A DNA stretch of 64,000 nucleotides from DAIRUS01 sp036803205 (lineage in GTDB: Bacteria; Patescibacteriota; Minisyncoccia; Minisyncoccales; GBS-2): positions 1-64,000 of the forward strand of contig DAIRUS010000001.1 of the NCBI GenBank assembly GCA_036803205.1, given 5' to 3'. The notes beneath the pieces were generated by a model. That model worked only from the letters and a program-made list of their open reading frames with translations. It made no database searches and had not been told where the DNA came from. Shown here in pieces: positions 49,399 through 57,043 of the stretch. The position numbers and the translations under genes are program-made. Each line of letters begins with the position of its first letter. Within the stretch, counting starts at the first letter, position 1.

Positions 49399-50348
49399 TT
49401 ATATTTTTATATGGAACTGATACCTACAGATCTAGACAGAAGCTAAACGAGATTATCGAACATTACCAAAAACTCCACAAAAGTGGGTTGAATTTAATTT
49501 CTTTTGAAGGAGAAAAATTAGATTTCTCAGATTTCAAAAATACCCTCAATTCTTCTTCAATGTTTAAAGAGAAAAAATTGATAATTTTAAAAGAGATTTT
49601 TTCTAATCCAGTTTTTAAAGAAGAATTTTTAAAAGAAAAAGAGAAACTGGTTAAGGTTAAAGATATAATTTTAATCTATGAAAAAAAAGAAATTAACCCT
49701 AACGATTCTTTCTTTCGATTTCTCAAAAAAAATTCCAAATTTCAAGAATTTAATCCTTTAAGGGCTGAGAAATTAGAGAATTGGGTTAAAAGAGAGTTTT
49801 TAAAATATGGCAGAGAAATTGAAAGAGAGGCTTTAGATAGACTAATTGAATTCGTCGGCAATAACCTTTGGCAGATGGCAAACGAAATTAAAAAATTGGT
49901 TAATTATAAAGGATATAAAGGAAGAGAAAAAATTAAAATTAAAGATGTTCAACTTTTGGTCAGACCAAAGATTGAAACCGATATTTTTAGAACCATTGGC
50001 GCAATATCCGAAAGAAAAAAACCCTTGGCTTTACGCTTTCTTCATCAGCATTTAGAAAAAGGCGAGAACCCCTTATATTTATTGGTAATGATTAACTTTC
50101 AGTTTCGAAATTTACTCGCCTTGCGGTCTCAATTGATGAATAAGGGTCGAATGTTTCAAATAAATGACTTAAGCAAAAAATTAGGATTACCCCCCTTGGT
50201 AATCGGAAAGTTAATTCCTCAGGCCAGAAAATTTTCCTTAGAGGAATTAAAAAAAATCTACCAAAAAATATTTGAAGTAGATCTTAGTATTAAGACCGGG
50301 AAAATAAAACCAGAAATAGCCTTAGATTTACTTATCACTGAGATTTGA
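49395..50348 (+). CDS. holA: DNA polymerase III subunit delta
   Basis: 317 aa from ATG 49395 (MIIFLYGTDTYRSRQKLNEI), overlapping the mutM stop. The delta-subunit pattern is clear: FLYGTDTYR at the start in place of a P-loop, IILKEIFSN, LENWVKREFLKYG, NNLWQMANEIKKLVNYKG, DIFRTIGAISERKKPLAL and IKTGKIKPEIALDLLI. It opens the sliding clamp as part of the clamp loader. The 3' end overlaps the convergent rpsT by 14 nt. Confidence 0.92.
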   Translation: MIIFLYGTDTYRSRQKLNEIIEHYQKLHKSGLNLISFEGEKLDFSDFKNTLNSSSMFKEKKLIILKEIFSNPVFKEEFLKEKEKLVKVKDIILIYEKKEINPNDSFFRFLKKNSKFQEFNPLRAEKLENWVKREFLKYGREIEREALDRLIEFVGNNLWQMANEIKKLVNYKGYKGREKIKIKDVQLLVRPKIETDIFRTIGAISERKKPLALRFLHQHLEKGENPLYLLVMINFQFRNLLALRSQLMNKGRMFQINDLSKKLGLPPLVIGKLIPQARKFSLEELKKIYQKIFEVDLSIKTGKIKPEIALDLLITEI

Positions 50349-50598
50349 AGATTAATTTTGTAATCCTTGATTTTTTCCTAGCAGCAGTATTTTTCTTGAT
50401 GAGAGCTTTTTTAGCTGCCTTATCTAAAACTTTATAAACTTGGGGCAACAATTTTTTTGCCTCTTCAATCTTCTTTTGAGAAACCAATCTCTTTACCTCT
50501 TTAATTAGGCTTTTTATTTTTTCTTTTTTTTGGATATTTCTGGCCCTTCTTTTTAAATTTTGACGAAGGGCTTTTTTTGCTGATTTAGTAATAGGCAT
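50335..50598 (-). CDS. rpsT: 30S ribosomal protein S20
   Basis: 87 aa. Begins MPITKSAKKALRQNLKRRAR and includes IKEVKRLVSQKKIEEAKKLL and a C-terminal KNTAARKKSRITKLI, the standard S20 helical bundle. Binds 16S rRNA. It is the single minus-strand gene between holA and the VirD4-like unit. Confidence 0.96.
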   Translation of the reverse strand: MPITKSAKKALRQNLKRRARNIQKKEKIKSLIKEVKRLVSQKKIEEAKKLLPQVYKVLDKAAKKALIKKNTAARKKSRITKLIFKSQ

Positions 50599-50610
50599 TT
50601 TTTTAGATTA

Positions 50611-50638
50611 ACATATTTTGAAAGTTTTTTCAATATGT
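50611..50638. promoter_or_regulatory. Palindrome in the divergent rpsT / 50661 promoter region
   Basis: ACATATT (50611-50617) and AATATGT (50632-50638), with GAAA/TTTC inside. The right arm overlaps an extended -10 (TGTTAAAAT, 50636-50644). Could be an operator or chance AT symmetry. Confidence 0.35.
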
Positions 50639-50644
50639 TAAAAT
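50636..50644 (+). promoter_or_regulatory. Extended -10 promoter for the VirD4-like unit
   Basis: TGTTAAAAT, with ATG 50661 about 16 nt downstream. Confidence 0.45.
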
Positions 50645-50660
50645 AAAAATTGATTTTATT

Positions 50661-51089
50661 ATGGAAAAACCTTCAATCCAAGGAGAACCCCCACTTGAAA
50701 AAGGAATGTCAGCTGAAGAACATCCTGAAATTGAAGAATTAAAAAAGAGAATTGAAAAACTGGAAGCGCGTTTAGAAAGAAAAAAAATACCCGAGGAAAG
50801 AGAAAAGATTATTAAACAGGAAATTAAGGCTTACCTTCAAAGGATTCAAAAAATGCCTTCTTTTGCCGCTCCTCGGACAGCGAGAGATGAAGCAAAAGAA
50901 ATAGCAGTTCTTCCCCCCAGCCAACAAGTTGGAGCCTTAATTTCTCTTGTTTTTGAAAAAAGCTTAAAAGAAGCAATCTCGATTGCTAGGACCCTTAATA
51001 ATCCAGCGATTTTAGACGAATTTCATGATATTTTAGTTGACCGTTATTATCAAACTCTTGTTGAAAAAGGAATTTTAAAATCTTTATAA
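50661..51089 (+). CDS. Small protein encoded directly upstream of the VirD4-like ATPase
   Basis: 142 aa. An acidic N terminus (GEPPLEKGMSAEEHPEIEEL), a basic coiled-coil stretch (KRIEKLEARLERKKIPEE), then a helical C-terminal domain (VLPPSQQVGALISLVFEKSL, NNPAILDEFHDILVDRYY). No membrane helix. Stops 2 nt before the ATPase start, so probably a cotranslated partner or adaptor. Family not recognised. Confidence 0.7.
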   Translation: MEKPSIQGEPPLEKGMSAEEHPEIEELKKRIEKLEARLERKKIPEEREKIIKQEIKAYLQRIQKMPSFAAPRTARDEAKEIAVLPPSQQVGALISLVFEKSLKEAISIARTLNNPAILDEFHDILVDRYYQTLVEKGILKSL

Positions 51090-51091
51090 AA

Positions 51092-53554
51092 ATGCCATTT
51101 TTTTTCTTGAATTTGATTTTCTTTTTCTTATTTCTTTTTATACTATTTTTTATCATTTACCTCTTTTTAAGGGGTGGGAAAATAAAAGGTTTTTTTAATC
51201 GGAGTATGAACCTGGCTCTTTTTTTGGTCACTCTTCCTCAACGGATTGAAAAAGAAATTTCTTTGCCAGAACATCTCAAGCTAGCCGAACAATTCTATGC
51301 TTCTTTAGCTGGTCTTCAAGAAAAAAATAAATTTTTAAAATTTTTAATCGGCAATCCGGTCTTAGTTTTCGAAATTGCTGTCCATCGAATTGGAGAGGAA
51401 ATTTATTTTTATGTCGCTTGCCCCCGATCGATTTCTCAGTTAATGGAGAAGCAAATTCTCGGCTTTTGGCCCAAAGCCCAAGTTCAGCCGGTTTCTGACT
51501 ATAATATTTTCAATCCGGTTGGTTTTTCGGTTGGGAGCGAGGCTTTTTTGGCAAAGTCAGCTGTTTTACCATTGAAATCTTCAAAAGATTTTGGAACCGA
51601 TCCCCTTTCAGCTATCACTTCGGTTTTTACCAAATTAGCCCGCGAAGGAGAAGGAGCGGCTATTCAAATTTTATTTCGACCGAGTCAATCTCAAATTAAG
51701 AAAATTAGTCAGAACGTGATTAATCTATTAAAAGGCGGAATGCAACTTGAAGGAGCTTTAAAAAATGCTCAGGCAGCCACCGGTATTGGCGGTTTTCTTA
51801 AAGTCCCAGGTGAAATCTTCTCAGCTAAACCTATTCAAACAACAAAAACCTCTGAGAAAACTTTTTTTCCGCCACCAATCACCGCCGAACAACAAGAGAT
51901 TATATCTACCCTTGATAAAAAATCAGCCCAACCTCTTTTTGATGTTAATCTAAGAATTTTAACCTCTGCCCTCACCGAAATCAGGGCTCAAGAAATTCTT
52001 AGCCAATTGGAGATTTCTTTTGGACAATTCAACAGCCCGGTTTTAAATCAGATTAAATTTAAAAAACTCTCAGGCCGGAGGTTAAAAGAGCTTTTTTATA
52101 ATTTTTCTTTTAGAATTTTTAATGAGTCGGCAACAATGCTTCTTTCTTCAGAAGAATTAGCCAATCTTTATCATTTTCCCTCTTCAAGCTTGCTCACCCC
52201 TTACATCAAATGGTTGAAAGGCAGACAGGCTCCTCCGCCCCCAAATCTTCCCCGAGAAGGCATTATTATTGGCAAAAATGTTTTTCGCTCTGAAGAAAGG
52301 TTGGTTCCAATTTTGAGAGACGACCGACGACGTCACTTTTATATCATCGGCCAGACAGGAACGGGAAAATCAGTTTTACTCCAAGAGATGATGAGGCAAG
52401 ATATGAGGGTTGGCGAAGGCGTAGCCTTGATTGATCCCCACGGCGATTTAGCCGAAAGAGTTTTAGGATTGATTCCTTCTTCTCGGATTGAAGATGTGAT
52501 CTATTTTGATCCTGGGGATATTGAAAGACCGCTTGGTTTAAATATGCTTGAATACGATATTAAATTTCCCGAATCAAAAATTTTTGTTGTCAATGAGCTT
52601 TTGGAAATTTTTGAAAAACTCTATAATCTCAAAGCCTTAGGTTTTGGGGGGCCGGTTTTCGAGCAATATATGAGAAATGCCCTTTTATTGGTAATGGAAG
52701 ATCCCGAATCGGGAAACACTTTAATTGAAGTCCCAAGAGTTTTAGCTGATAAAGATTTTCGGAAATATAAACTTTCGCGCTGCCAAAATATAGTAGTCAA
52801 AAATTTCTGGGAGTTAGAAGCAGAAAAAGTCGGCGGAGAAGCGGCTTTAGCCAATATGGTTCCTTACCTCACCAGTAAAATGAATATTTTTATTGCCAAC
52901 GATTTAGTCCGACCGATTATTGCTCAACAATCTTCTTCTTTTAATTTCCGAGAAGTAATGGATCAAGGAAAAATTTTAATTATTAACCTTTCTAAAGGCA
53001 AATTGGGTGATATAAATAGTTATCTTTTAGGAATGATTACTGTGGGTAAAATTTTAATTGCTGCTTTTTCTCGGGCCGATATTCCCGAAGAAAAGAGGCG
53101 GGATTTTTATCTTTATATTGATGAATTTCATAATGTGACCACCAGAACGATTATTTCCGCCCTAGCTGAAGCAAGAAAATATCGGCTCAATTTAATTCTT
53201 TCCCATCAATTCATCGGGCAACTTGACGAAGAAACGAGGAAGGCTATTTTTGGCAACGTTGGTTCAATGTTAACCTTTAGATTAGGACCTGACGATGCAA
53301 AATATTTGATTACTGAGTATGAACCGGTTTTTGATGAAAATGACTTTGTTAACCTCGACAATTATAATGCCGCCCTACGCCTTCTGATTAATGGTGAAGC
53401 TTCCAAACCTTTTAACATTGTTACTTTTCCGCCGAGCAAAAGTAATCCTGAGGTTGCTAAACTTGTAAAAGAATATTCCCGTGCTAAATATGGTCGTGAC
53501 CGTACCTTAGTAGAGTCAGATCTCTATCAGCGACTTTCAAAAAGTTATTTTTAA
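51092..53554 (+). CDS. VirD4/TraG-like type IV coupling ATPase (DUF87/TraD group)
   Basis: 820 aa. One N-terminal membrane helix (LIFFFLFLFILFFIIYLFL), a long N-terminal domain, then a RecA-type motor: Walker A IGQTGTGKSVLLQEMM (about residue 417), ALIDPHGDLAERVLGLIP, VIYFDPGDIERPLGLNML, Walker B FYLYIDEFHNVTT and a sensor ILSHQFIGQLDEET. Coupling proteins select substrates and feed them to the VirB channel. It is 32 kb from the virB4 operon but probably serves it, as often seen in CPR genomes. The four unusual genes downstream are candidate substrates or accessory factors. Confidence 0.9.
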   Translation: MPFFFLNLIFFFLFLFILFFIIYLFLRGGKIKGFFNRSMNLALFLVTLPQRIEKEISLPEHLKLAEQFYASLAGLQEKNKFLKFLIGNPVLVFEIAVHRIGEEIYFYVACPRSISQLMEKQILGFWPKAQVQPVSDYNIFNPVGFSVGSEAFLAKSAVLPLKSSKDFGTDPLSAITSVFTKLAREGEGAAIQILFRPSQSQIKKISQNVINLLKGGMQLEGALKNAQAATGIGGFLKVPGEIFSAKPIQTTKTSEKTFFPPPITAEQQEIISTLDKKSAQPLFDVNLRILTSALTEIRAQEILSQLEISFGQFNSPVLNQIKFKKLSGRRLKELFYNFSFRIFNESATMLLSSEELANLYHFPSSSLLTPYIKWLKGRQAPPPPNLPREGIIIGKNVFRSEERLVPILRDDRRRHFYIIGQTGTGKSVLLQEMMRQDMRVGEGVALIDPHGDLAERVLGLIPSSRIEDVIYFDPGDIERPLGLNMLEYDIKFPESKIFVVNELLEIFEKLYNLKALGFGGPVFEQYMRNALLLVMEDPESGNTLIEVPRVLADKDFRKYKLSRCQNIVVKNFWELEAEKVGGEAALANMVPYLTSKMNIFIANDLVRPIIAQQSSSFNFREVMDQGKILIINLSKGKLGDINSYLLGMITVGKILIAAFSRADIPEEKRRDFYLYIDEFHNVTTRTIISALAEARKYRLNLILSHQFIGQLDEETRKAIFGNVGSMLTFRLGPDDAKYLITEYEPVFDENDFVNLDNYNAALRLLINGEASKPFNIVTFPPSKSNPEVAKLVKEYSRAKYGRDRTLVESDLYQRLSKSYF

Positions 53555-53710
53555 TTTACCATTTATTTAATTTATAATTATATATATAACCAAATTTTGA
53601 ATTTAGTAGAAAAAAGAGTAGAAAGAGGCAGGAAAAAGAGATTAAAAGACTTCACAAAAAAAGTCACCAAATAAAAAAAAGGTCGAAAATAAATCATAAA
53701 AATAAAAAAT

Positions 53711-54391
53711 ATGCCTGAGTTTGGATTTCAATTTGAAGGGAAACCTCAACAACCTAAAACGGAAAGAAGAGAAGACAGAGAAGAAAGGGAAAGAAGAGAA
53801 AAAATAGCCCATGTTCAGGAACTTGTTTCACCCACTAGCAAAAGAGACGACCTTTATGAACTGATAACAAGGGAAGTTTACAAAGGAAGTGACTTGCAAG
53901 AAGAGCGTAAAGCCAGATTAAGGGAAATTGGATACGACCCTAATTACTTAGAACAAGTAGGGAAAGATAATATAAGGCGCTGGGAAGAATTGATAAATAA
54001 AACAAGCTTTGAAGGAGGATTATCTCCACGAGAACAGGAAGAATCCAAAAGGCTTTTTGGTTTATGTTTTAGAGAACAAGAAGGAAAAGGATTTCGGCAT
54101 TCTGAATTAACTATCGGAGCTATGACTGAATTTTCAAGACAAATAGGAAAGCTAATGGCGGCAGGATTAGAAGGAGACCCTAAAAAACGAGAGGAAACAT
54201 TTTTTGGATCGTCGTCGGTCGAAATTTCGCCCCAAATGGTAGAAAGATTTGTTAAAGAAAGAAACTCAGAAAAGATGGAAGAAGTTGCCAAAAAGATGAA
54301 TTCTATTATTGAAAAAATTGAGAGTCCAGATAAGCAAAAACAATATACGGCGATCAGAGGATTTTTATTTCGAGAATCCAAAGAAAAATAA
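53711..54391 (+). CDS. Hypothetical charged helical protein downstream of the coupling ATPase
   Basis: 226 aa. N terminus MPEFGFQFEGKPQQPKTERR, then a very Arg/Glu-rich stretch, then a globular part with YELITREVYKGSDLQEERKA, LSPREQEESKRLFGLCFREQ and a Glu/Lys-rich helical end. No membrane helix, signal peptide or known motif. The 157-nt AT-rich gap before it has no clear gene. The N terminus resembles those of the genes at 54495 and 56201 in type (MP[E/F] followed by a charged disordered arm). Confidence 0.65.
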   Translation: MPEFGFQFEGKPQQPKTERREDREERERREKIAHVQELVSPTSKRDDLYELITREVYKGSDLQEERKARLREIGYDPNYLEQVGKDNIRRWEELINKTSFEGGLSPREQEESKRLFGLCFREQEGKGFRHSELTIGAMTEFSRQIGKLMAAGLEGDPKKREETFFGSSSVEISPQMVERFVKERNSEKMEEVAKKMNSIIEKIESPDKQKQYTAIRGFLFRESKEK

Positions 54392-54494
54392 GACGTTAAA
54401 GTAGAACGAAAATTTGCCTCGTACGTCTAAAAAATAAAAGTAAAAACATTGGAAAGTTTATCGGCCAGAAATAGAAAAAGAAAATAAAATTATT

Positions 54495-55295
54495 ATGCCT
54501 TTTGAACAAGAAAAATTTGAAAGACCACCGGAAATAAATCCAAAACAAGAAGGTAAAGAAAAAAAAGAAAAGGAGGAAGAAAAATTCAGAGAATTTTTAG
54601 CTCAACAAATTTCTCGTCCAGAAGGTGAGTGGAGTGAAGAATTTAGAAATTATATTAAAAAAAAGGATCGTGAAAAAACCGATTGTGAAAAAACCGCCGA
54701 GATTCTAGAAAGATCTATAGAAGAAGAACAGCAATTAACATTTGAAAGGTATCTTAAGGGACTGGATTTAAGGGAAGAAGATTTAAGGAGAAAAAGGATA
54801 TTGGATTTGGGTTGTGGAAAGGGAGAATTTGTAAAAGAATGTTTGGAAAGAAAATTAACTTCTAAGGCTTATGGTTTAGATTTAAAAGTAGAACCCTCAG
54901 ACCATTTTATCCAAGGGAACTTTGAAGATAAAGCCTCTTTTTCAAAAATTCCTCAAGAAGAATTCGACTATATTGTCTCTTTTGGCGCCATAGAAGCTCC
55001 GGCCTCTGAAGAAGAGGAAGGGGTTTTTAATCCAAGAGCAACATTAAAGAATGCTTTAGGTGTACTTAAAGAAAATGGCGAGATTAGAATTTATCCTCTT
55101 CGTAGAGCCCCTCCTGAAAGTGGATTAAAAGGAATTGAATTTGCCAGAAAGAAATGGATGGAGACATTAGAAACTTTATTTAAAGAAGAGAACATTAAAT
55201 ATGAACTGAAACCAATTGATATTGGGGTAGATGGAAAAAAACCCGATGTTTGGTTAAAGGAAGTTTTAATAATTAAAAAAGGAAAATCTCGTTAA
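54495..55295 (+). CDS. Class I SAM-dependent methyltransferase with charged N-terminal arm
   Basis: 266 aa. The first ~75 residues are charged and probably disordered (MPFEQEKFERPPEINPKQEG), followed by a Rossmann methyltransferase: motif I RILDLGCGKGEFVKE, AYGLDLKVEPSDHF, FDYIVSFGAIEAP and LKENGEIRIYPLRR. Substrate unknown. The N-terminal arm begins like that of the 56201 protein (MPFE). Flanked by uncharacterised genes, not by a known modification pathway. Confidence 0.82.
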   Translation: MPFEQEKFERPPEINPKQEGKEKKEKEEEKFREFLAQQISRPEGEWSEEFRNYIKKKDREKTDCEKTAEILERSIEEEQQLTFERYLKGLDLREEDLRRKRILDLGCGKGEFVKECLERKLTSKAYGLDLKVEPSDHFIQGNFEDKASFSKIPQEEFDYIVSFGAIEAPASEEEEGVFNPRATLKNALGVLKENGEIRIYPLRRAPPESGLKGIEFARKKWMETLETLFKEENIKYELKPIDIGVDGKKPDVWLKEVLIIKKGKSR

Positions 55296-55341
55296 TTTCT
55301 ACGCTTCAAAAAAAGAAAAGCGTTAATAATCAAAAAAAATA

Positions 55342-56196
55342 ATGAAATTTGAAAAATTTGAAAGTTTTAGCCAAAAGATTGAACAAGTCGGAAGCAGAGA
55401 ACAGAAAGAAAGAGACATAGAGAGAAAGAGGGGGATAGAAACGTTAAATAGCAAAATTGAAGAAGACGTCGAAAGATTAAGAGAATTTTTACCACTGACA
55501 GCTGAAGGTCGCATTGATCCTAATAGTTTTGAAGAAGTTTATTCTCGAGAGAAAATAGAAGAGGATAAAAAATGGACACAAGCTAAAGAAGAAGAATATA
55601 AAAGTAGAGGAAATCCCGAGGCGAGAAAAAAGGGAGAATTAAGGGAAAAAGTTACCCTATTAATTTTGAATAAATTTTTCGGGCCATTAATAACGGTTAG
55701 AACGGCAGAGATAGATGATAAGAAGCGACATAGCGATTTTCTTTTTTTTGACCCGGAAAGTGGAAAGGTGATTTGCGGAGCCGATAGTGGTTCGCCGGAA
55801 GGACCACTGCATCAAGAAAAAAAGAAAACGATTTTTGAAAAAAACATAGGGGTTTTGCCAGGAGAAGGAGGGGTGAAAATAGATTACGGAGCGATTTTAA
55901 GGAAAAGAGGCGACAAGATTGAAACCATTCTTACTTCTCTTTCTCGTCTTCCTCTTTTTGGCGTTTACATTTCAGATAATGAAATGGAAGAATATTTGCA
56001 GACTTTAGGTCGTCAAGATTACTCAGAAACCGAAAAAATAGAAAGAAAAATCGCTCGAAATATCACCCAAAATTTTCAAGAACAAGCTGCAACATTAAAA
56101 AAAGAAAAATTGCACCCGAGGGTAGCTGAAGGAATCGAATCTTTTGAAAAAGTTTTGAACTCTATTTCGAAAAATTTAGAAAATAAAGAACAATAA
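55342..56196 (+). CDS. Uncharacterised protein with possible nuclease-like core (1)
   Basis: 284 aa. Helical charged N terminus, then RKKGELREKVTLLILNKFFG, TVRTAEIDDKKRHSDFLFFD, PESGKVICGADSGSPEGPLH, KKTIFEKNIGVLPGEGGVKI and RLPLFGVYISDNEMEEYLQ. The order Glu-helix, then D-x-x-F-x-D, then a strand after a turn, recalls the PD-(D/E)XK nuclease layout, but the usual ExK is not obvious, so the comparison is weak. The next gene is a clear paralogue, 4 nt away. Function unknown. Confidence 0.65.
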   Translation: MKFEKFESFSQKIEQVGSREQKERDIERKRGIETLNSKIEEDVERLREFLPLTAEGRIDPNSFEEVYSREKIEEDKKWTQAKEEEYKSRGNPEARKKGELREKVTLLILNKFFGPLITVRTAEIDDKKRHSDFLFFDPESGKVICGADSGSPEGPLHQEKKKTIFEKNIGVLPGEGGVKIDYGAILRKRGDKIETILTSLSRLPLFGVYISDNEMEEYLQTLGRQDYSETEKIERKIARNITQNFQEQAATLKKEKLHPRVAEGIESFEKVLNSISKNLENKEQ

Positions 56197-56200
56197 CACT

Positions 56201-57043
56201 ATGCCATTTGAAAGTCTTGAAAAAAGACCTTCTATTTCAGAGAAAAAAGATGAATCTCGCGAAAAGCTTGAAACTATACTCGGAAAACTGGCTGAAGGGC
56301 TAGGCAAATTAGGTTTTCCGATAGATACAGAATGCCGGATTAAACCCGAAGTTTTTTCAAAAATAATTCCATCGGAAGAAATTAAAAGGGATTTAAAATA
56401 TGTTGGAGAAATGGAAGAAAAATTTTCGGCCGAAGATAAAAGTAAAGAAAAAAAGGGTGAATTGTTAGAAATGTATGTTACTCTTTTATTGAATAAATAT
56501 TTAAACAAAGAAAAATTTGCCATTGTGAGAACTTCGAGATATGACGATATTAAAAATGGTGCCGATCATCTTTTCCTTGATATTAAAACGGGCGAAGTTG
56601 TTGGTATTTTTGATGTCGTTTCGGCTGTGGGAGATGAACGTCACAGAGAAAAAACTCAGAATTTTTTTGAAAATAATTTAGGTAAATTACTGGGGGGAAC
56701 CGAAATCAAATATGGGATAGGGATAAAAAAAGAAGATGGCAAAATTTTATTTGAACCTCGCTCTTATACAAAAACGCCCCTTCCTCTTTTTTGTCTTGCT
56801 CTTAGCCCAGAAGAACTAGAAACGGCTATTAAAAAATTTAATTCTCCAGAAAAAGAGGATAGGGAGTATGAAAGAAAAATGGCGCTTTATTTTTTACTTT
56901 GCCTTCAATATCAATGCGAACTTTTAGAGAAAAAAGAATTAGTTTTAAAACCAACGCTTTACGAGAAAGTCAAGCATTTAAAAGAGAACCTAGATCCTAT
57001 CGTGAAAAAACATCAAGAAGACCTCAGGTTAAGGAATTTTTAA
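56201..57043 (+). CDS. Uncharacterised protein with possible nuclease-like core (2)
   Basis: 280 aa, paralogue of the previous gene. Matching blocks: KKGELLEMYVTLLLNKYLNK, VRTSRYDDIKNGADHLFLDI, KTGEVVGIFDVVSAVGDERH, TQNFFENNLGKLLGGTEIKY, and LPLFCLALSPEELETAIKKF. The N terminus begins MPFESLEKRPSISEKKD. The conserved Glu, Asp and Asp positions suggest a metal site. It converges on uvrB, overlapping its 3' end by 20 nt. Function unknown. Confidence 0.65.
   Translation: MPFESLEKRPSISEKKDESREKLETILGKLAEGLGKLGFPIDTECRIKPEVFSKIIPSEEIKRDLKYVGEMEEKFSAEDKSKEKKGELLEMYVTLLLNKYLNKEKFAIVRTSRYDDIKNGADHLFLDIKTGEVVGIFDVVSAVGDERHREKTQNFFENNLGKLLGGTEIKYGIGIKKEDGKILFEPRSYTKTPLPLFCLALSPEELETAIKKFNSPEKEDREYERKMALYFLLCLQYQCELLEKKELVLKPTLYEKVKHLKENLDPIVKKHQEDLRLRNF

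Noticed and set aside
53581..53710. Short frame (LNLVEKRVERGRKKR...) ahead of the 53711 gene
   Set aside because: Only about 25 codons with a TTG start, low complexity and no RBS.
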